Source of the DNA: an uncultured Haliea sp.
Lineage (GTDB): Bacteria; Pseudomonadota; Gammaproteobacteria; Pseudomonadales; Halieaceae
DNA length: 64,000 nucleotides
NCBI GenBank assembly: GCA_913062625.1
Contig: CAJXWP010000001.1
Coordinates: 1 to 64,000 of the forward strand
Reading direction: 5' to 3'
Shown here: positions 18,287 through 26,825 of the stretch, piece by piece
Position numbering within the stretch: the first letter of the stretch is position 1
Layout of the letters: each line of letters opens with the position of its first letter
Made by a program: the position numbers and the translations under genes
The notes under the pieces: generated by a model
What the model was told of the DNA's origin: nothing
What the model saw: only the letters and a program-made list of their open reading frames with translations
Database searches by the model: none

Positions 18287-19297
18287 TTATCGCGCGTTAG
18301 GCGTGGCGATACTGAAACCACTGCGCTGAGGAAACACACCGAAAATACCGCCCGTGTGAACAAATACAATATCGCGCTTATCGTCGAACCGTCCATTGCC
18401 AATTTCCGCGAGCATGCCGGCAAAGGCCTTTCCGGTGTACACGGGGTCAAGCACAAGGCCTTCTAGCCGGCCTAATTCAGCAATGAGCTCAAAAATTTCA
18501 GGGTCGGCAACGGCGTAGCCTGGTCCCACATAGCCATCCAAGACCCTCGTCTCTATCGCGACATCTGGCGCCTCTGGATACCGTCGTCGCCAATCGGCTA
18601 CATCACTGGCCACCTTGTTAAGAAAATACCGTTCATCATCACAAACATTTATCCCCCACACCGTAGCCGGCAAATTGTGCAGCGCGGCGCCTAGGATTAA
18701 CCCTGTTTGCGTCCCACCCGAGCCTGTTGCGGCAACAACATGCGCCTGTTCAATGCCGAGTGTTGCAAAGTCGCGGACCAACTCCTCACAGGCAGCAATA
18801 TAGCCCCACGCTCCGATACCATCGCTGCCGCCCGTTGGCACCACCAGCGCTTTGCGGCCCAGCGCGGCGTAATGCTGCTGCCATTGACGGAACAAATCAT
18901 CAATATGGTTAACGTATTGTTTTGATGGGTAGCAACTGACCGCCGCACCCGCTAGATGATCGAGCAGGAAATTGCCCTCTGGATCCACCGGCTCTTCTCC
19001 GCGCAACAGCAAATGAACCGCTAGCCCCAACTGAGCGCCGGCGAAGGCCGTGGCACGACAGTGATTACTTTGTAATCCGCCACAGGTCAGCAAGGTGTCA
19101 TAGCCATTATCGATAGCATAGGCCGTAATAAATTCCAGCTTACGCACCTTATTTCCGCTAAGGGTGCTGCCGGTCAGGTCATCACGCTTAACCCAGAGCC
19201 GGTGACCGCACCCCCATTTCTCAGAGGCACGTTCCAAATATTGGAGGGGGGTTGGCGACTGGGCCAGATCTATCTTGCGAGGGTAAATCAGGGCCAT
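18287..19297 (-). CDS. D-cysteine desulfhydrase / ACC deaminase-family PLP enzyme
   Basis: This fold-type II PLP enzyme of 336 aa would release pyruvate, ammonia and sulfide from D-cysteine or deaminate a related amino acid. The PLP lysine lies in LSGNKVRKLE, followed by CGGLQSNHCRATA. The phosphate-binding loop is GSGGTQTG, and HTGGIFG is near the C-terminus. D-cysteine desulfhydrase and ACC deaminase cannot be separated safely by eye. The start overlaps the region right after the yajC stop (2-bp gap) without a clear Shine-Dalgarno, so it is probably translationally coupled. Confidence 0.85.
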   Translation of the reverse strand: MALIYPRKIDLAQSPTPLQYLERASEKWGCGHRLWVKRDDLTGSTLSGNKVRKLEFITAYAIDNGYDTLLTCGGLQSNHCRATAFAGAQLGLAVHLLLRGEEPVDPEGNFLLDHLAGAAVSCYPSKQYVNHIDDLFRQWQQHYAALGRKALVVPTGGSDGIGAWGYIAACEELVRDFATLGIEQAHVVAATGSGGTQTGLILGAALHNLPATVWGINVCDDERYFLNKVASDVADWRRRYPEAPDVAIETRVLDGYVGPGYAVADPEIFELIAELGRLEGLVLDPVYTGKAFAGMLAEIGNGRFDDKRDIVFVHTGGIFGVFPQRSGFSIATPNAR

Positions 19298-19299
19298 TT

Positions 19300-19635
19300 T
19301 TAGCCGATGGTCTTTAAGGTGCCTTTGGGCAATACAGCATGGAGATGAACACGCTGGAATTTCAATTCGACATTATTGGCAACATTGAGTGTCATATAAT
19401 TGTCATCTAGCGCCATCACCTTGCCCAAAATTCCTGAAGTCGTGACAACCTCATCACCCTTATTCAGCTCAGATACCATTTTAGTATGTTCTTTCTGACG
19501 TTTACGCTGCGGGCGTATAGCAATGAAGTAAAAAAGGGCAAAAAGACCGACAAGAAACAATATCTGGAACATGTCACCGCCGGGGCCGACGGCTCCCGCG
19601 TCCTGCGCATAGGCATTATTGATAAACAAACTCAT
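19300..19635 (-). CDS. yajC: Preprotein translocase accessory subunit YajC
   Basis: This is a 111-aa single-span inner-membrane protein that associates with SecDF. The sequence has one hydrophobic helix (FQILFLVGLFALFYFIAIRPQ) followed by RKRQKEH and the cytosolic MVSELNKGDEVVTTSGILGKV, which is classic YajC. It usually sits between tgt and secD, but here it is followed by a PLP enzyme and a symporter and preceded by a gap to xthA, with no secDF in the window. Confidence 0.95.
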   Translation of the reverse strand: MSLFINNAYAQDAGAVGPGGDMFQILFLVGLFALFYFIAIRPQRKRQKEHTKMVSELNKGDEVVTTSGILGKVMALDDNYMTLNVANNVELKFQRVHLHAVLPKGTLKTIG

Positions 19636-19766
19636 TAATATTTTCTCCCGTATGTAGGCTCATAAAATGGCATAAAACACAGCCGCTAACTTACATGTTT
19701 TCAAACCATCCCGCAATGAATCTAGGTCTGAACACAACACAGTCTAAATGGCGCCCAGCCTGTCTT

Positions 19767-20549
19767 TTAAGCAGGGATGTCAAAGTCGTATTCCATGATT
19801 TGCGGTGCATGGTCAGAAAATCGCTGATCCCTGTAAATTGCCGCTGCCCGGACCTTGTCAACGAGCTTGGGCGTTATGACTTGGTAGTCTAGGCGCCATC
19901 CGACGTTATTGGCTCTGGCCTGACCCCGGTTAGACCACCAGGTATATTGCTCTGGCTCAGCATTGATCACCCGAAAAGAATCCACATACCCCAGCTCGTC
20001 ATAAAGCACGTCAAGCCAGGCGCGTTCCACGGGCAAAAAACCCGAGTTCTTGCGGTTGCCGCGCCAATTTTTAATGTCGATAGCCTGATGGCAGATGTTC
20101 CAGTCGGCGCAGATAATCAGTTCACGACGCTTGCGCCGCAGCGCTTTGAGATGCTCCATGAAGATATCCATAAAGCGCAGCTTTTTTTGTAGGACTTCAT
20201 CACTGCTTGACCCGGACGGCATATACAAAGAGATCACACTCAACCCTTTAAAATCAGCCTGAATATAGCGTCCCTCGGAATCTGCCGGATCCCAGCCCAG
20301 CCGGGTAATCACCTTCCGTGGCTTGACCTTGCAGTAAAGCGCGGTGCCACTGTAGCCCTTTTTGATCGCATCATTATAGAAACAGTGGTAACCGGCCGGA
20401 GAAAAAACGGGGTCGCTCAATTGATGCACCTGGGCCTTGGTTTCCTGAATACAGACCACATCTGGCTGCTCTGCCTGCACCCAGTCGAAAAAACCCTTCG
20501 CGGCTGCTGATCGGATACCGTTCGTGTTGCAGGTGATTATCTTTGCCAT
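19767..20549 (-). CDS. xthA: Exodeoxyribonuclease III
   Basis: This AP endonuclease/3'-5' exonuclease of 260 aa acts in base-excision repair. It is an EEP-fold protein with ITCNTNGIRSAAAKGFFDW at the start, the metal-binding CIQETKAQ, DWNICHQAIDI, WRLDYQVITP and the catalytic FSDHAPQIMEYD at the end. Length is close to the E. coli enzyme. It is monocistronic by spacing and divergent from the MarR gene. Confidence 0.93.
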   Translation of the reverse strand: MAKIITCNTNGIRSAAAKGFFDWVQAEQPDVVCIQETKAQVHQLSDPVFSPAGYHCFYNDAIKKGYSGTALYCKVKPRKVITRLGWDPADSEGRYIQADFKGLSVISLYMPSGSSSDEVLQKKLRFMDIFMEHLKALRRKRRELIICADWNICHQAIDIKNWRGNRKNSGFLPVERAWLDVLYDELGYVDSFRVINAEPEQYTWWSNRGQARANNVGWRLDYQVITPKLVDKVRAAAIYRDQRFSDHAPQIMEYDFDIPA

Positions 20550-20716
20550 TGTTCTATTCCGTCAGCTACAAAGTTATGCAGTGTACCGGAAGGATCTTAA
20601 AAGGATCAATTTCAGCAATCTATTTGACAGCGTCAGCGCGACAGGCCGAGACTTTAGGCTACACTTTGTAATATACCTCGATGACGCCGCCAATAATTAA
20701 AAGAAAGGAAATGCCA

Positions 20717-21214
20717 GTGATCAAGACCGCTGCAGAGAATAATCAGGCGATTGCCGCTAAGTTATCCAACAATTTGCCTCGCCTGTTAAGAGAGTTTTCG
20801 CGTGATTTTGATAGGCGGGTCTGTGAGGGTCTAGTCGCTCGTGGACACACCAACATCCGGACCTCGCATAGCACGGTCCTTGGAAACCTCGGGATGGGTG
20901 ATGTCCGCGTGGCAGAGCTGGCCCGACATTCCAAGATGACTCAACAAGCCATGGGAAAAATACTGAAAGACCTAGAGCGTCTGGACTATGTTAAGCGCAG
21001 TATTGATGATGTCGACAAAAGAGCTAAGGAAATTCAGTTGACAGCGCGTGGCATGATTTTGGCGCAAGACAGTCTAGACGTTGTTAATCAAACCTATGAT
21101 CAGTACGCTATTAAAGTGGGGTTGCAACAACTTCAGGACTTCGAACAAAGCCTGCGCTCTACCGTCCATAAGCTACATCTGCATAATATGCCAACGTCGT
21201 GGACTAGTCCCTAG
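20717..21214 (+). CDS. MarR-family transcriptional regulator
   Basis: This winged-helix repressor-type protein is about 165 aa from the GTG at 20717. The core shows STVLGNLGMGDVRVAELARHSKMTQQAMGKILKDLERLDYVKRSIDDVDKRAKEIQLTARG, compatible with the MarR HTH and wing. ATGs at 20681 and 20711 are also in frame. The AAAGGAA at 20704-20710 sits 7 nt before GTG 20717 but only one base before ATG 20711, so GTG is preferred. It converges on the SnoaL/GST/amidohydrolase genes and could regulate them through the AT-rich palindrome at 23492. That is inference. Confidence 0.85.
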   Translation: MIKTAAENNQAIAAKLSNNLPRLLREFSRDFDRRVCEGLVARGHTNIRTSHSTVLGNLGMGDVRVAELARHSKMTQQAMGKILKDLERLDYVKRSIDDVDKRAKEIQLTARGMILAQDSLDVVNQTYDQYAIKVGLQQLQDFEQSLRSTVHKLHLHNMPTSWTSP

Positions 21215-21298
21215 TGCGTGCAGGTTTTTCATATAAAAATTTATCGTTATATATCAGTGTCTTATCACGGATACCTAAAAATTATATCCAGTCTTTCA

Positions 21299-21751
21299 CT
21301 AAAGACTCATAAAATCAGGCAAATTGAATACCCAGCTTTTTTCTTCAGCACGCCTTGCAATGCGCCAGCCCTCGTCGGTGCGACGATACGTGTCGACGTA
21401 CCAAAGTCCGAGAAAAAAAGTTTGGGTGCTTGCTTCCCCTAACCGCATTTCCATGGGGTTAAAACACATCACTCGCCCCGTTGCCTCGTTACCCTGCAGC
21501 TGAACCTGTACATTGGCATTGAGGTGCTGGGTGTTGGGAAACAGCTCGTTAGTAACCGATGCCTTGAGAAACACAATAGTTTCTTCAAGGTCTCCTACGC
21601 TGCCACCCATAGCGCCATAGTCGACATGGGCATCCGCGGTAAAAACGTCTTCGCGTAACCTGTCAAAACTTTTGCTGTCGATTAAATGGGCGTAATGAAA
21701 CACCAAATCCTGAATTTCGAAGCGGTCTGACAATTCCTGTTGCGATAGCAT
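21299..21751 (-). CDS. SnoaL-like / NTF2-fold protein
   Basis: This is a 150-aa protein of the NTF2-like superfamily (SnoaL-like domain), a cone-shaped fold used by small hydrolases, isomerases and dehydratases. The N-terminal FEIQDLVFHYAHLIDSKSFDRL, the middle HLNANVQVQL and the C-terminal LGLWYVDTYRRTDEGWRIARR are typical. A His-Asp pair as in steroid isomerase/dehydratase relatives may exist (Asp24, His38 region), but I cannot assign a reaction. The start is 15 bp after the GST-like gene, so they share an operon. Confidence 0.75.
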   Translation of the reverse strand: MLSQQELSDRFEIQDLVFHYAHLIDSKSFDRLREDVFTADAHVDYGAMGGSVGDLEETIVFLKASVTNELFPNTQHLNANVQVQLQGNEATGRVMCFNPMEMRLGEASTQTFFLGLWYVDTYRRTDEGWRIARRAEEKSWVFNLPDFMSL

Positions 21752-21765
21752 CGGTCTTACTCCTG

Positions 21766-22530
21766 TTAAAAATCCAACGGCAGTGTGATGTAATCCTGAT
21801 ATATCCTGTCCCTATGTGCTTCCAAGCGCGGCGTCAGGCAATCGCGAGTGGCGTCATTGGGTGCCTCATAGCTAGCGCGCATGTAGTCCGGCATGGGATT
21901 ATCTTCAGGCCCTAACGGCTTTATCATACCGGCAAAATTGGCCCAGTAAAAATCAGCTGCTGAAACGGTGGACCCCACAATAAAATGACTACCAGCGGCC
22001 TCCTGCCGAAGCAGCCTGCCATCTAGCTCAGCACTAATAGCTTGTAAGCGCTGGATTGCGGCCGCATTAGCGGACTTAGACCAGCCATATTTCATTCCCA
22101 GACGCAGCGCTATGTCTGGTGGTTCATCCAACAACAGCATCGGGGCCAATATTTGCAGTCTTCGATGCCAGCCGAAACCGTCAGCGCCTGCGATCAGCGC
22201 CGAGACGCCCAAAACATCAATTCTGGCACTGCAGTCATTCGGCACTAAAGGATTTTCAGGTGATAATCTTTCCGCCAACATCAGCAGGTCAAACCAATGA
22301 CAAACAGGCGGAAAATCTTCATACACGGCAACCGGTGCTGATGTTTGTCCTGTCCATGTTTGCAAGGCATCGTTGTCACCGCCTCCCTGCTGAAATATAG
22401 GTGTGTACTCAATGTTCTTAAAAGCAAGAATCGCCTTCGCCGCCTCGCCCCAAGGTCCTGGCACGCCTGCGGTCAAGACCAAGCGTAAGCCAGGTGCCTT
22501 GATACCTTCCTCTACACTGAGATAGTTCAT
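21766..22530 (-). CDS. Glutathione S-transferase-like protein
   Basis: This 254-aa protein has an apparent N-terminal thioredoxin-like domain (LRLVLTAGVPGPWGEAAKAIL, then TSAPVAVYED) and an alpha-helical C-terminal domain with the conserved SAADFYWANF. It lacks the usual SPF/CPF start of the catalytic helix and has GPW instead, so the glutathione chemistry is uncertain. It lies 9 bp downstream of the amidohydrolase gene and 15 bp upstream of the SnoaL-like gene, suggesting a joint catabolic role. Confidence 0.7.
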   Translation of the reverse strand: MNYLSVEEGIKAPGLRLVLTAGVPGPWGEAAKAILAFKNIEYTPIFQQGGGDNDALQTWTGQTSAPVAVYEDFPPVCHWFDLLMLAERLSPENPLVPNDCSARIDVLGVSALIAGADGFGWHRRLQILAPMLLLDEPPDIALRLGMKYGWSKSANAAAIQRLQAISAELDGRLLRQEAAGSHFIVGSTVSAADFYWANFAGMIKPLGPEDNPMPDYMRASYEAPNDATRDCLTPRLEAHRDRIYQDYITLPLDF

Positions 22531-22539
22531 TGCAATCGT

Positions 22540-23409
22540 TTACTCATCGAGTTTAAACACCTTAATGGCGTTTTCTCGCAGGAATTTCGGCCACACCTCG
22601 TCGCGGAGCGGCACGTCAGGCATTTCACTGAAAATGCGGTCTAGAGACAGTCCCATGGGGAAATAACCGGCGTACATCACTTGACCAGAACCGCGCTTAT
22701 TAGCGAAATCAATAATATCAGGCGGGTAATATTTAGGGGCAAACGCGCTGGTCATATAATATAAGTTCGGATATTTGAGCATCATTTTCCATGCCACGTC
22801 AGTCCACGGCTCGCAGCCGTGACGCGTCACCACTCGCAGTTCAGGAAAAAACCATAACACCTCGTCAAGCAATTCGACTTTCTGTGGCCCGAACGGCACT
22901 CGTGGCCCAGGCACCCCCATGCACGGGCAGAAGGGAATATCCAACTCGACAAGCTTAGCGTAAATCGGGTACCACTTCTTATCATTGACCGGCACCGGTG
23001 GACAGATCATGGCAGGGGCCGCTGTCACTGCTTTGATATCGAACTCCTCATGCATCGCAACAATTTTGCGCACCTCATCCATGCCCCCATTGGGGTTTGC
23101 CTCATAGGACGCAAAGAAACGGTCTGGATGTTCGCGCAGAGCCTGTTCCTGTAAGTCACTAAAACCAAGGCCAATCATTGCCCGCTCTATGCCGTGCTTA
23201 TCCATCTGCGCCAGCGTGTAGGCGATAGCATCGCCTTTATTGCTGGTATCGGGGATGTCCTTGAACATGTATTGCGCAGGCATGCTGAACAGGTCATGAC
23301 TTTCCCGGTCCATCAATAGGGGTTTGATCCAGTCATAGAACGTGCTGCTGTCATCGCCGGGTATGGCGAGCATTAGATCGATGACTCCAATATCCTTTGG
23401 CATTGGCAT
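22540..23409 (-). CDS. Amidohydrolase-family protein (amidohydrolase 2 type)
   Basis: This is a 289-aa TIM-barrel metal-dependent hydrolase or decarboxylase of the ACMSD/amidohydrolase-2 group. Visible features are the N-terminal IGVIDLMLAIPGD, where the usual HxH metal motif is replaced, YPIYAKLVELDIPFCPCMGVPGPRVP, VVTRHGCEPWTD and the C-terminal ENAIKVFKLDE. The missing first His pair argues for a metal-poor or altered site. The start has an AAGGAG Shine-Dalgarno 8 nt before the ATG. It heads the amidohydrolase-GST-SnoaL run. Confidence 0.78.
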   Translation of the reverse strand: MPMPKDIGVIDLMLAIPGDDSSTFYDWIKPLLMDRESHDLFSMPAQYMFKDIPDTSNKGDAIAYTLAQMDKHGIERAMIGLGFSDLQEQALREHPDRFFASYEANPNGGMDEVRKIVAMHEEFDIKAVTAAPAMICPPVPVNDKKWYPIYAKLVELDIPFCPCMGVPGPRVPFGPQKVELLDEVLWFFPELRVVTRHGCEPWTDVAWKMMLKYPNLYYMTSAFAPKYYPPDIIDFANKRGSGQVMYAGYFPMGLSLDRIFSEMPDVPLRDEVWPKFLRENAIKVFKLDE

Positions 23410-23491
23410 GGGGCTTAACTCCTTTGCGCTGTGCTTGACAGACTAAAAATTTAGACTCTTATTAACTTTATATTTATCGTATAACTAATTG

Positions 23492-23506
23492 AATATTATT
23501 AATATT
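23492..23506. promoter_or_regulatory. AT-rich inverted repeat upstream of the amidohydrolase operon
   Basis: AATATT, three bases, then AATATT form a perfect 6-bp inverted repeat at the edge of a very AT-rich 60-bp stretch before the amidohydrolase start. MarR proteins bind AT-rich palindromes, and a MarR gene lies at the other end of this operon. AT-rich palindromes also occur by chance. Confidence 0.25.
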
Positions 23507-24597
23507 TAGACTTGCATAGGTGCCGCGTCATCTGCGTCATGGCGCTGTTTTCGGAGCCGCATAGGCAGCGTTGAGTCAACCGAGATATAGCGATAGCAGC
23601 CTTGCTCATCGACCGTTCGCTCAATTTGTCCTCGATGGTGCAGATAATTAAGGTGCGCAATACACTCACCCAGTGCCAAGCCGAGATTGTGATCATCGAG
23701 CTTGCGCTTGAACAGCACCGGCAGCAACTCCATCGCGCTAGCCGGATCGCTCAAACATGCCTCCTCCAAGCCCAATAAATGCTCCTCATGATGCTCAATC
23801 AGGTACCGCAACCGCTCATGCAAACCGTAAAAGGGCGTATTGTGCGCCGGCAGCACGAGAGTGTCGTCGGGCAGCACCTCAAGAAAATGCTCCAGCGATC
23901 TAAACCAGTCCTTCAGCGGGTTGCCTTCTGGCTCGGAGCCCGTGACACTGATATTGGAGGTAATTCGGGGGATCACCTGATCCCCAGAAATCAGAATATT
24001 GAGACTGCTGCTGTATAAACAGGCATGTTCCGGCGAGTGACCCCGCCCGATGATCACCTGCCAACGATTGCCATTAATGGTCAAAAATCCACCGTCGACC
24101 ATGCGGCGGTAGGCCGTAGGCATGGGCGTGATGTAAGGCCCAAACCCGCCAAAGTGCTCGCGTAACTTTATAATCTGCTCCGGAGTATATCCCGAGCGTG
24201 TGAGGTAGCGTTCCGATGCCCAGCTAAAATGCTCATTCGTGGTTCTGGAAAATGAGAGACCTGTGAAGTATTCAGCCTCGGTCATGTAGAAAGGGACCTG
24301 CCATTTCTCGCACAGCCAACCTGCCATGCCCGTATGGTCAGGATGGTAGTGTGTCGACACCACGGCCTTGACTGGCTTGCCCTTAAGGTGCCGCTCAAAT
24401 ACCTTTTCCCACAGTTCTTGCGTTTGCCCAATCGCAATTCCCGTATCGATTATCCACCAGCCGTCTGCGTCTTCAAGCAGGTAAAGATTAATATGGTCAA
24501 GCGCCATGGGCAGTGGCATACGCAGCCACAGCACGCCCGGCGCAATTTCCCGAAGCTCACCCGACTCTGGTGCATCGTCAAATAAATAGTTCAGCAT
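23506..24597 (-). CDS. MBL-fold metallohydrolase
   Basis: This is a 363-aa metallo-beta-lactamase-fold hydrolase with a C-terminal helical extension. The metal motif HYHPDH is in STHYHPDHTGMAG, followed by GRGHSPEHACL (third His), SGDQVIP (bridging Asp) and PAHNTPFYGL (last His). N-terminal DHINLYLLEDADGWWIIDTG fits the LACTB2/RNase Z-like hydrolase group acting on thioesters or esters. The substrate is unknown. It begins 9 bp after the bcp gene on the same strand. Confidence 0.88.
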   Translation of the reverse strand: MLNYLFDDAPESGELREIAPGVLWLRMPLPMALDHINLYLLEDADGWWIIDTGIAIGQTQELWEKVFERHLKGKPVKAVVSTHYHPDHTGMAGWLCEKWQVPFYMTEAEYFTGLSFSRTTNEHFSWASERYLTRSGYTPEQIIKLREHFGGFGPYITPMPTAYRRMVDGGFLTINGNRWQVIIGRGHSPEHACLYSSSLNILISGDQVIPRITSNISVTGSEPEGNPLKDWFRSLEHFLEVLPDDTLVLPAHNTPFYGLHERLRYLIEHHEEHLLGLEEACLSDPASAMELLPVLFKRKLDDHNLGLALGECIAHLNYLHHRGQIERTVDEQGCYRYISVDSTLPMRLRKQRHDADDAAPMQV

Positions 24598-24606
24598 AAC
24601 GGGAGG

Positions 24607-25083
24607 CTAAAGCCCTAACTCCGTGATTACGGCAATAACATCGTCATGATGGGATTTCGTTTTCACCTTACTCATTACATGCTTTATGCGTCCATCTTTG
24701 CCTATGATGAAGGTGGTGCGCAAGACACCCATGAACTCGCGGCCCATGAACTTCTTAAGGTCCCATGCACCGTATTTTTCAGTGATCGCATGATCCTCGT
24801 CAGAGAGCAGCGTAAAGTTGAGGTCCTGTTTTTCGATAAACCGACCCAGCTTAGCCAAAGGATCCGGGCTTACTCCCAACACCACAGTATCCATTTTGGC
24901 CAGCGCTTTCTTGCTGTCTCGGATACCACAAGCCTGAACGGTGCATCCCGGAGTCATTGCTTTAGGATAAAAGTACAGCACGACATTCTTATTGCCCTTG
25001 AATTCTTTCAGGCTGACTCTAGTGCCATCTTGATCAAGCAGGGTGAACGCGGGGGCCACCTTACCAACGTCTGGAAATGCCAT
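24607..25083 (-). CDS. bcp: Thioredoxin-dependent peroxiredoxin (Bcp/PrxQ)
   Basis: This is a 158-aa thiol peroxidase that reduces H2O2 and organic hydroperoxides using thioredoxin. The peroxidatic Cys is in YFYPKAMTPGCTVQACGIRD, and the second Cys five residues later fits the atypical two-Cys PrxQ type. The pattern VVLGVSPDPLAKLGRF is conserved. MTPGCT differs slightly from the common NTPGCT. A short 9-bp gap joins it to the downstream MBL hydrolase gene. Confidence 0.92.
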   Translation of the reverse strand: MAFPDVGKVAPAFTLLDQDGTRVSLKEFKGNKNVVLYFYPKAMTPGCTVQACGIRDSKKALAKMDTVVLGVSPDPLAKLGRFIEKQDLNFTLLSDEDHAITEKYGAWDLKKFMGREFMGVLRTTFIIGKDGRIKHVMSKVKTKSHHDDVIAVITELGL

Positions 25084-25162
25084 GAGTTCTTACTCCTTTA
25101 TCTCTTTACAATATCAAATTCGGTGCGCGAGTCTGATGCAGCACTGCTCACTTGGTAAACCG

Positions 25163-25723
25163 TCAGTTGCGCTTCGCGCGATGATCGATGGCCGATACCC
25201 GCACTGGAAAATGCCCCGATGCGGCATCAGAAAAGTATTCCTTCAGAGTTTGTGACACAACTTGAAACGCAATATTATCCCAAGGGATATCCGCCTCTGC
25301 ATAAAGCTGCGTCTCTAGACTTTCAGGACCGGCACTGTGCTTCCCGTCGTCCAGGTCGCACCGATAAAACATATAAACCTGACTGATGTAGGGCACATCA
25401 AATATGCGGTAAAGATCAACATTAGTGACTCGCGCCTTCGCCTCCTCCCAGGTTTCCCGGGTCGCGCCCTGCAGCGTCGTCTCACCATTTTCCATGAAGC
25501 CCGCAGGCAACGTCCAGAAACCTTTGCGCGGCTCAATGGCGCGCTTACACAGCAACACCTTGCCTTCATAAACAGGCACACAGCCGACAATGATATGGGG
25601 ATTACTGTAGTGGATAAACTCGCAGCTGCTGCAGACAAAACGCTCGCGGTCGTCTCCCACAGGCACTTTAAGGATGACTGTATTACCGCAGCTGGTACAG
25701 AATTTCATAGGGGCGCGACTCAT
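25163..25723 (-). CDS. Nudix hydrolase with N-terminal zinc ribbon
   Basis: This is a 186-aa nucleotide-diphosphate hydrolase similar to NADH pyrophosphatase-type proteins. It has a four-Cys zinc ribbon (FCTSCGN near residue 9 and FVCSSCEF near 31) and the Nudix box GFMENGETTLQGATRETWEEAKA. The last Gly of the consensus is replaced by Ala. Start codons at residues 1 and 6 are both possible, and neither has a clear Shine-Dalgarno. It sits between the flavin reductase and bcp genes on the same strand, with gaps of 50-80 bp. Confidence 0.88.
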   Translation of the reverse strand: MSRAPMKFCTSCGNTVILKVPVGDDRERFVCSSCEFIHYSNPHIIVGCVPVYEGKVLLCKRAIEPRKGFWTLPAGFMENGETTLQGATRETWEEAKARVTNVDLYRIFDVPYISQVYMFYRCDLDDGKHSAGPESLETQLYAEADIPWDNIAFQVVSQTLKEYFSDAASGHFPVRVSAIDHRAKRN

Positions 25724-25777
25724 TAACTATGCAAGAGATACAGTATAAAGGCTTCGTCGAGCAATGAAATAGCCTTC

Positions 25778-26254
25778 CTAGCGTAATTCTGCGTAACGGC
25801 CCTGATGAAACAGCAGAGGATCGCCCGTTGGCCGCTCATGCATATCTTTTACCAGTCCAACGATGATCACATGATCCCCGCTGTCATGGGTTGCGTGAAG
25901 CTCGCATTCGAAGGTCACCAGTGCGTTGCGAATCAGCGGCGCGCCATACTTACCCAACCGATAATGCGAGGGGTTCAGTTCATGTTCACCCTTCTTAGCG
26001 TATTGATTTGAGTGGCCCTGTTGCTCGCTACTCAGAACGTTGACAGCAAAAACACGCGGTGTGGCGAAAACGTCGTAGACGTCAGAGTTATTCTGCAGTG
26101 ACCACAAGATAAGCGGGGGGTCCAGCGACACGGAAGAGAACGAATTCGCCGTCATGCCCAAGGCCTTTTGTGTGTCCGCCATAGCGGTGACAATGGTCAC
26201 ACCCGTGGCAAAGCGCCCCAAGGCGTTTCTGAAATCGCGTACATCTAAACTCAT
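25778..26254 (-). CDS. Flavin reductase (FMN-binding split-barrel family)
   Basis: This is a 158-aa NAD(P)H:flavin oxidoreductase of the HpaC/flavin_reduct family, which supplies reduced FMN/FAD to two-component monooxygenases. It has FRNALGRFATGVTIVTA, GMTANSFSSVSLDPPLILWSL, FAVNVLSSEQQ and the GDHVIIVGLV motif. No oxygenase component is adjacent. The nearest redox enzyme that might use flavin is the LLM protein at 27734, which is on the other strand. Confidence 0.9.
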   Translation of the reverse strand: MSLDVRDFRNALGRFATGVTIVTAMADTQKALGMTANSFSSVSLDPPLILWSLQNNSDVYDVFATPRVFAVNVLSSEQQGHSNQYAKKGEHELNPSHYRLGKYGAPLIRNALVTFECELHATHDSGDHVIIVGLVKDMHERPTGDPLLFHQGRYAELR

Positions 26255-26341
26255 TGTTTACATTCTCTACGGATGATTATTGATTACTATACTCTAAGTA
26301 ATTGGAGCCCACTAGCAGCACTGACACATCCCCTATTCAGG

Positions 26342-26821
26342 CTATGGGGTGTGGCCACCCTTCCATCTGGCGGCTCTAGCTTCATCATCCTGTCTGGCTG
26401 AAACCCATATTTCACCGAACGGGCCCAACTCCTTCTTCCAGAATGGCGCACGCGTTTTCAGGTAATCCATAATAAATTCACAGGCGTTAAATGCCGCTTC
26501 CCGATGCGTTGATGCAACCCCAACCCAGACTATCTGATCTCCCGGAGACAATCGTCCTACCCTGTGCAGCACTGACGCACCTAACATGGGCCAGCGATCC
26601 GCCGCCTCATCAATAATTGCCTTGATGCTCTCCTCGGTCATGCCCGGATAGTGTTCTAGCTCCAGCGTAGCCACCTGCCTACCGTCATTGGCGCGGCGCA
26701 CATAGCCGGTAAATGTGGCAACTGCCCCTTCTTCCGATAAACCCGATAAGAGTCCGCGCTGTAATCGCGCGACGTCAAAGTCAGCCTCATGGACATTGAT
26801 GCTAATGTTATCCAAGTTCAC
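26342..26821 (-). CDS. moaE: Molybdopterin synthase catalytic subunit
   Basis: This is the large subunit of molybdopterin synthase (159 aa from GTG 26821), which inserts sulfur carried on MoaD into precursor Z. Marks are GAVATFTGYVRRANDGRQV, LELEHYPGMTEESIKAI, RVGRLSPGDQIVWVGVAS, HREAAFNACEFIMDYLKTRAPFWKKE and WVSARQDDE. The longer ATG start at 26872 would overlap moaD by 47 bp and has no Shine-Dalgarno. GTG 26821 has AGGTGG 8 nt upstream, formed by the end of moaD. Confidence 0.93.
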   Translation of the reverse strand: MNLDNISINVHEADFDVARLQRGLLSGLSEEGAVATFTGYVRRANDGRQVATLELEHYPGMTEESIKAIIDEAADRWPMLGASVLHRVGRLSPGDQIVWVGVASTHREAAFNACEFIMDYLKTRAPFWKKELGPFGEIWVSARQDDEARAARWKGGHTP

Positions 26822-26825
26822 TATG

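Noticed and set aside
21215-21298. AT-rich convergent gap after marR as a terminator or operator
   Set aside because: It contains several TATA-like words but no stable hairpin, and convergent ends do not need an operator.
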